This document shows positions 20,954-32,579 of a stretch of 64,000 nucleotides of DNA, piece by piece. The stretch is from Euptelea pleiosperma (lineage: Eukaryota; Streptophyta; Magnoliopsida; Ranunculales; Eupteleaceae): contig CM068548.1 in the NCBI GenBank assembly GCA_035048495.1, positions 11,707,464-11,771,463 on the forward strand, given 5' to 3'. The notes below the pieces were generated by a model. It was not told the DNA's origin, made no database searches, and was given only the letters and a program-made list of their open reading frames with translations. Positions within the stretch are counted from its first letter, which is position 1. Each line of letters opens with the position of its first letter. The position numbers and the translations under genes are program-made.

Positions 20954-22918
20954 GCATGGTTTACAAGTTGATTTTTGTTGGTTTTAATCGTACAGTCAAC
21001 ACCCACTAAATCCCAAACGCGCCTTTAAACTTGAAAATTTTCTTCCTTTGTGCTTTCTTTCTGATTTGAAATTATTAATTTGGCCTTATTTTTTGTTACC
21101 TTGGCATGTTTAATGGATTATGCTCAACCATCAATATCATGACTGGTTCATTAATGCAGACCCTTCAACTCGTGGGTCGACATCTTTTATATATGGGGAG
21201 AAATCTACGTTTGCAGTCTTAAAAGTATGCAAACATTATATCCACCGTTGAATATTCCTTGAAAACCGTGTTTTTAATTTATAATATATATTTTAGTTTA
21301 AAACTTTGAAATAACAAATTAATTTTTCAATGTACATCCAACAGTGCTGAAAATATTTACACAATATAGGCCACATGGCACAATCTTAGAAGATGTTGAC
21401 AATATTAATAGCATGGTTTACACGTTGATTTTTGTTGGTTTTAATCGTACAGTCAACACCCATTAAGTACTAAACGCGCCTTTGAATTTGAAAATTTTCC
21501 TCCCTCGTGCTTTCTTTCTGATTTGAAATTACTAATTTGACCTTGTTTTTTTGTTACCTTGGCATGTTTAATGGATTATGCTTAGGCTCTACTTAAGAGC
21601 AATGAGGATGATGCTCCTTAGTTACCCTAACCATCAATATCATGACTGGTTCATTAATGCAGACCCTTCAACTCGTGGGTCGACATCTTTTATATATGGG
21701 GAGAAATTTACGTTTGTAGTCTTAAAAGTATGCAAACATTATATCCACCGTTGAATATTCCTTGAAAAACGTGTTTTTAATTTATAATATATTTTTTAAT
21801 TTAAAACTTTGAAATAACAAATTAATTTTTCAATGGACATCCAACGGTGCTGAAAATGTTTACACAATATAGGCCACAGGGCACAATCTTAGAAGATGTT
21901 GACAATATTCATAGCATGGTTTACAAGTTGATTTTTGTTGGTTTTAATCGTACAGTCAACACCCATTAAGTCCTAAACGTGCCTTTGAACTTGAAAATTT
22001 TCCTCCCTCGTGCTTTCTTTCTGATTTGAAATTATTAATTTGGCCTTATTTTTTGTTACCTTGGTGTGTTTAATGGATTATGCTCAGGCTCTACTTAAGA
22101 GCATTGAGGATGATGCTCCTTAGTCACCCTAACCATCAATATCATGACTGGTTCATTAATGCAGACCCTTCAACTTGTGGGTCGACATCTTTTATATATG
22201 GGGAGAAATCTACGTTTGCAGTCTTAAAAGTATGCAAACATTATATCCACCGTTGAATATTCCTTGAAAAACGTGTTTTTAATTTATAATATATTTTTTA
22301 ATTTAAAACTTTGAAATAACAAATTAATTTTTCAATGGACATCCAACGGTGCTGAAAATGTTTACACAATATAGGCCACAGGGCACAATCTTAGAAGATG
22401 TTGACAATATTCATAGCATGGTTTACAAGTTGATTTTTGTTGGTTTTAATTGTACAGTCAACACTCATTAAGTCCTAAACGCGCCTTTGAACTTGAAAAT
22501 TTTCCTCCCTCGTGCTTTCTTTCTGATTTGAAATTACTAATTTGGCCTTGTTTTTTGTTACCTTGGCGTGTTTAATTAATGGATTATACTCAGGCTCTAG
22601 TTGAGAGCATTGAGGATGATGCTCCTTAGTTACCCTCACCATCAATATCATGACTGGTTCATTAACGTAGACCCTTCAACTCGTGGGTCGACATCTTTTA
22701 CATATGGGGAGAAATCTACGTTTGCAGTCTTAAAAGTATGCAAACATTATATCCACCGTTGAATATTCCTTGAAAAACGTGTTTTTAAATTATAATATAT
22801 TTTTTAGTTTAGAATATTGAAATAACAAATTAATTTTTCAATAGACATCCAACAGTGCTGAAAATGTTTACAAAATATAGGCCACGGGGCACAATCTTAG
22901 AAGATGCTGACAATATTG
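20954..22918. repeat. Tandem array, 4 units of about 500 bp
   Basis: Units start at 20954, 21411, 21914 and 22416 with GCATGGTTTAC and end with GACAATATT. Units 2-4 are about 502 bp and the first lacks about 45 bp. A single-copy relative of the first 300 bp of the unit is 13939-14246, next to the IQM promoter. Each unit also has a MITE-like hairpin (TACGTTTGCAGTCTTAAAAG ... GCTGAAAATGTTTACAC). No open frame is conserved. Confidence 0.88.
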
Positions 22919-24154
22919 ATGTTTGACCATGCCTAGGTGGAACTATATACCAAAAAATCAGCTTGATTAGTAATTTTAAACCTTTATTCCAAATAATGGT
23001 CAATAAAGCTCAAATTACACGGTTAATAGTCAACCCATGGAAACGACTTCAATCCAATGCTTAGAAATCACTAACCGATCTAACTTTTGGTCTGTAGGAC
23101 CACCTCGTGAGGTCAGAAATCTCCACATCGTTGTGAACACTTATGAGCATGGTATCAAGACAAATGGCGTGTAGGGAAGAATCACCACACCGTTCAAAGG
23201 GTCCTAAATATCTACAAAAGTCAAAAGTCAACAATTCAACCCAATCATTTCTTCTGGATAGTCAAAAGTAATACTATGATTGATCATAAGATTAATATAA
23301 TCCAACATACATAAATATTTGAACCCTTGCCCATCCAATAAATTCAGATGATCAGGTTCTTATAGGATCAAGTAATAGAAAGCTACGACGGTTCTGATTT
23401 AGTTATCATGTGCATTAAGTATGGTAAAACAAAGCGGTTGTTATGATGTTGGTTGTACACCATCAATTTCCCATTTCTAGTTCCGTACAGCAGGATTTTA
23501 GTAGCAACGTCTCATGTGATGAGGGCATTTTCGTCATTTGAGGTAGCCATAGGTGATTTCTCACGAAGCTCTCTTCTTGTAGCATGTTTTTAACAATGGA
23601 CGGGATATTGGCACCCATGTTTTCGCTCAGTAAACCCAAAAATCCCCCTCCCTCCTTTTCTGTTCATCACACCCATGAAAAATAAAAAACCCAAAAAATC
23701 TCAAAAAAAAAAAAAAAAAAAACTAAAGAAAAGAACAAGGAAAAGAGGAGGACAAGGACGACATCTTACCATCGCAATAGGTACGTCTCTCTCTCTCTCT
23801 CTTTTCTGAGCTACATCGGCAGCTCCCGAGGCCGAGTGTGGAATTTCACACTCGACAACCCTGTTAAGTATGGCATTCTATGCTCGGCCTGGCTCCAGAA
23901 TTGAGAGAGACAGAGAATTGAGAGAGATAGAGAGGTACCTGCCGTGCCTCCTCCTCCTGTCAAGTAGATGCGAAATGGCATCATCGTTATTTCATCAATT
24001 ATCAAGGTGCTTTCCGTCATTCAAACTTTAATATCTGTTTCTACGGCGAACAGCTGGCCGTGGTCTATCATACCGTCGGTTAGGATGAGGTGTCGTCACC
24101 TTATCCCTATTTGATCTCACTCGTTATTTAATGGGGGTAGTTATACACTTGTAC

Positions 24155-24529
24155 GTGTAAAACTTTGATGGCAGAGCTGTCATCGAAGCCGATGACAGCG
24201 CACATTATAAGACACTGGCACACGATTAGAGGAGTATGACCGTATGGATGTTTGGCTAATCCCTAAGTAGACCTACACACCGAAAATCAGTCCGATTAGT
24301 GATTTCTAGGCATGGGATTGTAGTTATTTTCATGGGTTGATTTTTACCGTGGGAATTTGAGCATTATTGACCAGTATTTGAGGTACAAAGATCAAAGGTT
24401 TGCAATCACTAATCAGGTTGGGTTTTTATTTGTATGTCCACCTAAGGATTTGAAAAACATCCATACAGTCAGAGTCCTCTAAGAGTATGCCACGTGACTA
24501 ATATTTCACGCTGTCATCAAAGTTCTACC
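24155..24529. mobile_element. Mutator-like foldback MITE specific to duplicate copy 2
   Basis: It begins GTGTAAAACTTTGATGGCAG and ends CTGTCATCAAAGTTCTACC, with GCCACGTGAC in the right arm. Copy 1 reads AGTACGTGATGGAGGACC across this place (about 15871-15888), so the element is present in copy 2 only. I could not define a clean target duplication. Confidence 0.7.
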
Positions 24530-24909
24530 TGATGGAGGACCATCTAAGCGGCTTTACACCCACCAACTTGTATGATAAGGACAGTGAACAGGTGGGCCAC
24601 ACAGTGACATCAGAGAAAAGCATACTTGATCCGGACTATTCATCAATTGGGCCACCAAGAACGACCCTTCCTTTAGTGGGCCCTACTTCAAAATAATTGT
24701 ATATCTCACTAACTAGTTAGCTGCATCATCCAACTGGTGCATTACTTCTTGGATGGTGCACATATCATAATAAAATAGGCTAACTGAAGAATCTCGACCG
24801 TTGATCTAGTGCTAAAACATGAATAACTACAAAATTGCAGGAGGGCAGTGAGAGGTGCTTAGTCAAACTGATTTGGAGCACCTTCCAGGAGGTGGCCCAT
24901 AGTTTAACG

Positions 24910-25337
24910 CATGGTTTTAAAAACGGGCGTTATTACGGAAAAATTGCAGAAAAATGACCGTTATAATGAAATTACGTACTGCAAACAAGCCCCGAAAATA
25001 ACAGCCATTATAATGGATTCGGACCTCCCCCGTTAAGTTATGAACCGTTAAAACGCTGAAACTTTAACGGCCGTTATTTTCTCTTCCATTTCTGTTATAA
25101 TGAAAATAACAACCATTGTGTTCTAAAAATTTTTGTGAAAAAGTCCATTATTTCCCATTTTTCTGTTATTTTCCGTTACTTGAAATTTTCCATTTTTCCA
25201 TTATTTTCCCATTCTCAGCGCCATTTTTTCATTATTTTCCCATTAGTTTGTAAGCGTTTTGATGGTTGTAACAGGGTAGGTCCAAATCTGTTATAACGGC
25301 TGTTATTTTTGTTATAGTGGTCATTTTTTAAACCACG
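24910..25337. mobile_element. Fused hAT-like MITE (left end of H3, right end of H4)
   Basis: The left end CATGGTTTTAAAAACGGGCG follows GTTTAACG, the flank of H3. The right end TTTTTTAAACCACG is followed by CCCAGTTG, the flank of H4. The 111 bp that separate H3 and H4 in copy 1 are missing here, so two elements have merged. Confidence 0.8.
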
Positions 25338-26892
25338 CCCAGTTGTACGTAAGGGAAACTTCCGTGGGTTCGGTATGTACAACGGATTAGTCCCATCCAA
25401 TGAGAATTGGGGATGCCCTAAAAAAAAAAAAAACCTAGTTGGTACCAGTTCAGATATCGATGAATCCAGAACCAAAACCTATTAAGGTTGGGTAATACGA
25501 ATCCAGTTCCTAAACATCTGGATCAAGAATCAGAATCAATAAATATCCAATTCGAATCAGAATCAATAAATAACCAATTCTCCAATCATGTGTCGGGTTG
25601 TGGTATATAAAAATTTGAAAATAAATAAATTTAATAATTTTTGAACTACATTTTTGAAAAAGATTACCCATACTGTCGTTTCCGTTACGGTCTGGTCAGG
25701 ATGCTAGCCAGTGTACCAAGAACTAGAACCTATTAAATACTTCGAGACAGTTTCAGATCCTATTAGTTTCGAATTCTTTTGGATTCGATTTTAAAATAGC
25801 TAGTCCCATAACCAGAAAAAATGGGCTGAAATTCAAATTTTGAAATTTAAATTTTCCAAAAAACAAAATAATGGAAATAAAGGGAAAATAATGGCTTTTT
25901 TCACATTTTCTCAGAAAATAACGAGCGTTTTAATGGTACATAACATAATGGGGGAGGTCCGAATCCGTTATAACAGCCGTTATTTTCGTTGCAACGACCA
26001 TTTTTTAAACCATGGTCAAGACCATTAATGGGGGTCACTAATCCCCCATTATTTAGCAATGTGAGCCAACTGTATGCAACTGTTTGCATACTTAAAAGTT
26101 AAAAATATGCAAAGAGTGTCAGTACGGTTGGATGTCCTTTGGAAAATGTGTTATTTCAATGTTTTCAAAAATAAATATTTTATAAATTAAAAACACATTT
26201 TTCAAGGAGCATTCAATGGTGGATACACTGTATATAAACAGTTGCATACTAGATTTGTCCACTGTCAGTGGGGGTCTTACTAATCCTAAGCCCAAGGCCC
26301 AATCTATCAACTCAAATTCAGGCCCAAGACCTCTCATGGACAGGGGGGGTATTATGGCAGACCCATTACAAAGACTAGGGCACCCTATTAACAGTTTCAA
26401 GCAGTAAGGCGTGACCTAAAATATAAGGGCCCATTTGGATTGCCATTGTCAAAAAATATTTTATTTTAAAAAATGACTTTTATGAAAATATGTTTTTTAA
26501 ATATGAGCCATGTGGCTCATATTGTGGGCGGTCAGCAGCTTCCAGGACCGTTGACTGTCATGCAAGTTTTACTCACAAAGAAGTGACGGTAACAATGTCC
26601 AAGTATTGAATCTTCAAGTCGATGTTTGGTGTACCCCGGAGACTTGAAAGTTTGAAGTCCCCCTCCCAATACTTAGGTATCCGAGTAAAACAGCAGAGAA
26701 CTTAGCTTCATGACCTAGAATTTGCGAATGAACATATTCAAAAATATAAGATGACATGCATTCTCATACTTGACAACGAAGAGACATAGGCACAGAGACA
26801 AACAAATTTTAAAGAGTATGGTACCGTCCATGATCACCACCCCGGGCCACGGCTACCTATAGGAGTATGGCACCTTTCTCATTCAAGTGGCT

Positions 26893-27290
26893 TCAAGGAT
26901 TCATTAATGCTAACAGACTAACAAAAGATTTCCTGCCACGAACATATTCAAAATTATTGATTAAAAAGTGTATACTAATAATTTTGATTTGAAGGCATAA
27001 ATCATCCATGGAATAAAGCTTGAACACATAAGTTCTTTGTTCTTTAGTTCCTTCTCTCTTACCTGATTTACCACTTCCACACATGTGGAGCCATAACCAC
27101 TATAGTATGGCCGATGTGGTGCACCATAAGAATCATGTCCATTTTTCAAAGGCTTGCTTATATTTGCATCTTCTATAGTACCAACATAACCTCTAAAGAA
27201 CCCATTTAACATTTCCGTTGTTTCCGAGACCTCCACGACGTGACGCATCAACAGCACGCTTCATCCCCCTCCTCTGCTTTCACTAGCAAA
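26893..27290 (-). pseudogene. Decayed glycine-rich (RNA-binding-like) exon, copy 1
   Basis: On the minus strand, between an acceptor-like TTTTGCTAG (about 27285) and a donor CAG|GTAAGAG (about 27060), remnants of a glycine-rich reading appear in shifting frames: GGLGNNGN, SYGAPHRPYYSGYG and GKSGK. The same exon in copy 2 preserves GGYGWHY and GYNGSPQGGQGGFGKSG. Such Gly/Tyr/Ser-rich tails occur in hnRNP-like RNA-binding proteins, but no RRM is present, so the identity is only a guess. Several frame changes make it non-functional. Confidence 0.4.
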
Positions 27291-27868
27291 ATGTGTTAAC
27301 GAAACCATTAGTAAGAGAAATCTTTTAGCTTGCAAAAAAGATGCATCATGAGCTTCCAATTGGACAACATGAAGGCGTTTGAGAGATAATAAAAAGTATT
27401 GATATATTCATTCAATGTATGTTCTATTTGTGGGGCCTATCTAAAAAGATTTGCTAAACCAAAAGCCAGCCCACCCGGATGATCAAAGACATCCAAGCAA
27501 TTGTATCTTGTTTGGACGGCCAGAAATACAAGGTCAAGCTGTCAGAAAAAGGTTTAGTCATAAGATGGTTAAAATAATCTCCATCTGATTTTATAGGGAA
27601 AAAAATTAGATACAGAGGATTCTCATGGTCCTAGGTAATGCATTTTCTTGATCTCACCACAGCATGGATGTTTACCCCACCTCTTGGCGGTTATACACAC
27701 CAAACATCTGCCTGATTGCTTATCTTCAACCATTACTTCTAGCACTTTTTTAAGGAGCAATGTTAGCCTTTGGATTCAAACATGTTTTTTCGGTACTAAC
27801 AATAACATACATGAATTATTAATTAAGCTAATTTTGGGTGTGTATATCCATTATGGGGTGGGCTAAAC

Positions 27869-28336
27869 CAAGGTTTAAAGGAGGCCGTTTTAACGGTTAA
27901 ACGGACTGGGGGTGTTACCGTTTAAACGGATTGAAATGGCCAGGGGCAAAAATGAATTTAACGGAATTAAACGGTAAAAAACGGAAAAAATGGCTGCTGA
28001 AATTCAAATTTTGAAATTTGCAAAAAATTTTTTTTTGGAATTTAACAGAAATTAAACGGATTTTAACGTAATTAAACAGAAAAAATGGCGCTGAAATTCA
28101 AATTTTGAAAAAAAATTTGGAATTTAACAAAAATTAAACAGATTTTAACGTAATTAAACGGATTGTTTTTTCACAAAATTTTTCAGAATTGAACGGCTGT
28201 TTAAATGATTTTAATGGTCGTTAAAACCAAAAAAAAAAAGGCCGTTAAATTCAAAAAACGTTAAAACATGTTTAAATGGTGTTAATGGAAACGGGCTTGG
28301 GGCGTTACCGTTTAAACGGCCGTTTTTAAAACCATG
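27869..28336. mobile_element. hAT-like MITE with perfect 8-bp target duplication
   Basis: Ends are CAAGGTTTAAAGGAGGCCG and CGTTTTTAAAACCATG; GGCTAAAC flanks both sides (27861-27868, 28337-28344). It interrupts a family-B foldback MITE, whose uninterrupted form GGTGGGCTAAACATCC is seen elsewhere in the window (e.g. about 28745). The paralogous site near 37285 has no insertion. This is the clearest definition of this family. Confidence 0.9.
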
Positions 28337-28344
28337 GGCTAAAC

Positions 28345-29340
28345 ATCCATGCCGTTAGTGGGCCCAAAAAATTATACTACTTAGGGACACGGAGTCGTCT
28401 GCATCTAAAATTTGTCCTCTAAAATCAGCACGATCAAGAAATATTTGTTATCCCCTTAAGTTGCTTTTGGAGGACCTTGCTCCGGGAAAAAAAAATTAGA
28501 TGCAGAGGACTCTTGTGAGTGGTGGCCGTACATAATGCATTTTCTACGGCCCACCAACCGCATGGATGTTTGACTCGCCAGGGGATATACGCACAAAACA
28601 TCGACCTGATTGGATATCTTTCGCCATTAGCACTTTTTCTAGGAGTTATTGTGGCCGTTTGATTCAAGCCTATTTTTTTTGGGTACTATCGTTGACGTGA
28701 AATTATCAAACAAGCTGATTTTTGGCGTGTATATCCACTAAGGGGTGGGCTAAACATCCATGTGGTTAGGAGGCCCAAAAAAATCATAAAATATGGCCAC
28801 GTGAGTCGTGTGCATCTAAAATTATTCCTTGCTCCCGGCAGTTAAGTTCAACTCTGCTTGCTTTTTTAACATGCAGAGTATTTTTTATTTGGAGCGCATT
28901 AAAAATATGCAATTTGGCTCATTCTTTCTGGTCCACTGATCCATGAATGATTGGCCTACCACTTGATGGACATACACACCAAAAATCAGCCTGATTGGTG
29001 ATCTCGTCTAAGTACAAAAAAAAAAAAGTTCAAATCCAACGGCTAGAGATCAGCAATCGAGCTGATTGTTGGTGCGTAGGTCCCTCAAGTGGTGAACCAA
29101 TCATTCATGAGTCAGCGCGCGGGTCCAAAAGAATGTGCCAGGTGGTGCGTTTTTAAGGGCTCCACATACTAAATACTCTCGTGTCTTTCAGGGAGACCTT
29201 GAGCAACACTTTTGTAGGGATTGCTTGACATGCGTCTCATCGACAAGAAAGAAAGATGGAGTAGGAACTTATCCATAAAAAAAGAAAATTAAATTGAACA
29301 ATTAACTATAATGTACCTCTTTGTCGGTGTTACGCATACT
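28345..29340. repeat. MITE remnants 3' of the first NLR
   Basis: 28345-28370 completes the family-B element, 28540-28790 is a second copy, and 28930-29130 is a related foldback segment (ACACACCAAAAATCAGCCTGATTGGTGATCTC with its complement). 28990-29340 is duplicated at 37880-38240. No gene is seen. Confidence 0.55.
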
Positions 29341-29343
29341 TCA

Positions 29344-32300
29344 TCAGAGTCCACGAATGTTGGGGATGTGGGATATGATGTTCCAGTCCTCTCCTACCTC
29401 CTTTTCGCAACGTGATTTTAGAATAGGACAGTTGGATATCTCCAAGTGTTGAAGCATGGTGAGATGTTGAAGTCCCTCGGGCATAAGTTCAACAGATTCG
29501 CACAAAGTGATCTCCAAACTTTTAAGCTTTTTGAGGTCTTCCAAGCCTTTGGGGAGTGATGAAAGCCGTGAGTTTGAGATAGTCAAAGACTTGATGTTGT
29601 TATTATTGGTGATGGGTAATGACCTTGAGAGCTCACCTGCATCCCCTTCTAACGTCAACTCCTCCAGGAGTGGAGGAAAGCATGACACCGTCCAAGTCAA
29701 ATTTGGACAGTAACTTATGCGCAATCTCCTCAGCGTATCAAGGAAGAAGATGTGGTCTGGCAGCGCCTTTAACTCGGGGCAAGCGTCAACTGATAATTCT
29801 TGGAGACAAGGAAAAATACGAATAATATCTTCTCCTCCCTCTCCCTTAGCAGCAACATCATCATCTTCCCTTCTTTTCATAATCTCCCACTCCTCCCACT
29901 CGTCCATGTTCCAAAAACTGAGCTTCTTCAACTTTGGAAACACTACTAAACTTGATTCTCCACTACCTCTTTTAGTACCACCATCATCGAAAATTCCCAA
30001 AAACTCAAGACCCACACGTTTCACAAACGCCATTCCACGTATATCAAGGCTTTCAAGGAGTGCAAAATTTCCAACTGCCGGCAGTTGGTTAAAATTCCAC
30101 CAATATCCTAGTGACAAAGAATGTAGATTGGGCAACATTGAATTCCTCATCATCCAACTTGGGAACTTGAAACCTTGGTAGGAATATATTTTCAATTCCT
30201 TCAAGTTTGGATGTGGTTGGAGGCTTTCAAGCACACCTTCCATCCTCTCTACATTTGCATTGCCCTCTTCTACATCAAAATTCAAAGACAGAGCACTAAG
30301 GTACTCTTTCTTCTTCAATTCTGCCACGTCATCCTCATTTACATTTCTCACTCTCCCCAATCCCCTTATTTCAAGGTTCCCTTGAAGAAGGTTGAGGTCT
30401 TTTAGTTCTCCAATCTTACATCTTTCACTCACAATGAACTTTGATAATGTTCGAAGCGAGCTTAATCCTCCAATTCCTTGGGGTATAGATCTTAGCCTAC
30501 GAGTCCATTCAATTTCAAGATGTCTCAAGTTAACCATTTTCCCCATCCCCTCAGGTAGTTTTTCAATTGCATAACAAGAGTTAAGTTTCAAGGTCTGTAA
30601 ATTATATAAATTACTCATTGTTTCAGGCAATTCCTTCAAGTAGAGCTTATTAGACAAATCAAGGTATCTTAGATGTATCAATTTCTCCACTTCACTTGGC
30701 AATTTCTCAAGCTCATAAGTGTCACTTAAATCCAATGTTCTAAGACATGTCAAGTGATTAAATAAATCACTTGATGGTAAATAACTAGATCGGAGTGTGC
30801 GTAACTTATTTGCCTTGCACATGGAGGGGACGATAGAATTTATATCCGCAGTTGGTATTAACGTCAAATGGAGGACTTTGCTATAATTGAATTCCATTTT
30901 GTTCAATTCAATTATAGAGCACTCGTTCTTTGTGAGAAATTGGGCAAAATCATGCACGAGATCATGCATCTTGCAAGAGATTATATTGCCATCAGCATCT
31001 TCTTCTAAATTTTGGAAAAATGACCGCATCACTAAATTATCAAAATACTCTCCACCTACATTCTCCAAATCTCTTCTTCTTGTGGACCTAACAAAACCTT
31101 GTGCGATCCACAGCTTGACTAACTCATCTTTCTTTATCACATAATCTTTTTGAAAAACAGCACAATATGTCAAGCACCATCGCAAATGAGAGGGCAAAGC
31201 ATAATAACTCAAGAACAAAGCTGGTGAAATACCTTCTACAACCTCTGCTTGTTCCCACATGTCATTTACCGAGACATTCTGCCAATCTTGTTTAGTTCTT
31301 TTGAACCGCATGAGACTTGCCAAAGTCTTGACAAAGAGAGGCACCCCTCCACACTTCTCTGTGATTTTCTTACCAATTTCTTCCAATTTTTTACACTCTT
31401 CTTCTCCCCTTCCAACAAAAGCAATACGACTAAATAATAACCAACAGTCCTCCACGGATAAGATCTCCAATCTATGGATGTAGGTTGTACCCATCATCTT
31501 TGCAACTCTCTCATTGCGTGTGGTGACAATAATTCTACTTCCTTGTGCTCCACCTTTCAGGGCAACCTCTAATGGCTCCCAGTCCTTGTAATCCTCAGTC
31601 CATACATCATCTAGCACGAGTAAAAATAGTTTTCCATTAACAGAGCTACATAAACGATGATGCAAATCATCCCATTCAATGACATGATCAGGAACATTCT
31701 CACTAACAGCCTTAGTGATTATTGCCTTGGCTAGCCTTTTCATATCAAATGGCTCAGACACACATACCCACATTGTCTTCTCGAAATGGTTCTTCACATT
31801 CTCATCATTGAAGGCTAGTTGCGCGAGAGTGGTCTTGCCGAGGCCCCCCATGCCAACTATAGAGATTACAGGGATGCCCATTTCCTGTTGACTGCTCTCG
31901 CTCAACAACTTGCTCACTATAATATCTTTATCCAACTTCCGACCAGGTATGTCTGATGCATTGATCACAGAGCTAGTCATTTGGCGTTCTGGTTCCTCAA
32001 CTGTCATCGTACTTTCAGTAAGATTATACTTACCCTTCTCATTTGCAATCACATCTAGTCTTTCTTTTATTTCTTTAATCCTAAGGCCGATGTCACGACG
32101 CAAACCAACTTGATTGAAACAAGAACAAGGAGAGAACAAGTAAGACATACCTTCTTCTTGCCAACGAGAGACTTGTCGACTCCTTGAATTTGTGATCTGA
32201 GAATTTCCGTGTGCCACTCATCCAATACGTCGTTCGCATCATAAGCTACGTCTTTGAGCTCTTCGAGCCAAAGCTTCACTGCTTCGTTATTTACTTGCTT

Positions 32301-32462
32301 CTTTTCTGCATCATCGAGCACAGCTTGGATGATGTTGAACGTAGAAGTAAGCTTTTCAACCTCTTTTCGAACACCCACCACTAGTCTCACTTCTTGTTCA
32401 ACCTCTTGTTGGAAGATGGAGATCAATTGCTCCAACACAACCGAAACAAGCGCATCGGCCAT
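29344..32462 (-). pseudogene. CC-NB-ARC-LRR (RGA-like) resistance gene, full length except for one 1-bp frameshift
   Basis: Starts MADALVSVVLEQL at 32462; about 1,039 codons after allowing one missing base. The coiled-coil domain has KLWLEELKDVAYDANDVLDEW-type sequence. NB-ARC motifs are all intact: P-loop GMGGLGKTTLAQ, RNBS-A FEKTMWVCVSEP, kinase-2 LLVLDDVW, RNBS-B GSRIIVTTR, GLPL-like GGVPLFVKTLA, RNBS-D CLTYCAVFQKD, MHD KMHDLVHDFA. At least a dozen LRRs follow. The break is near 32144: this copy reads TAAGACATACC (plus strand) where copy 2 reads TAAGAACATACC, shifting frame after KKKVC. The frame downstream is open for 957 codons, so a recent mutation or a sequencing error is possible. Known homologues are cytoplasmic immune receptors. 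The Trp ending kinase-2 marks the CNL class. Confidence 0.85.
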
Positions 32463-32579
32463 GCTTAGTGTTGACAGAAGAAGGGCAGTGATGAATAACG
32501 ATGGAGATAACAAAAGGGAGGAGAAGGGAGATGCAAATTTTGATGCTCTCTCTCTAATACTCCTAATAGTTTTTTAGGA

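Larger units (their letters stand above)
20985..26500. repeat. Segmental duplication A, copy 2
   Basis: This is the counterpart of 13939-19720. It contains an unmatched block 23600-23960 (poly-A and CT tracts, no gene), a MITE at 24155-24529 absent from copy 1, and a fused hAT-like MITE at 24910-25337. It lacks the two MITEs at 15960-17256. A third, shorter relative is 42700-44260. Confidence 0.8.

Noticed and set aside
20954..22918. Tandem units read as LTRs of a retrotransposon
   Set aside because: Four adjoining units with no TG...CA ends, primer-binding site or polypurine tract; it is a plain tandem array.
29507..30574. Plus-strand open frames over the NLR genes (also 30887-31483, 38616-39324 and 39731-40087)
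   Set aside because: Antisense shadows of the minus-strand NLR coding sequence; no family similarity of their own.
32105..32150. A mini-intron (AAG|GTATGT...CAATCAAG) that would explain the frameshift in the first NLR
   Set aside because: It would be only about 44 bp, the frame after removal is still wrong for LRRDIG, and copy 2 reads through the same place as protein.
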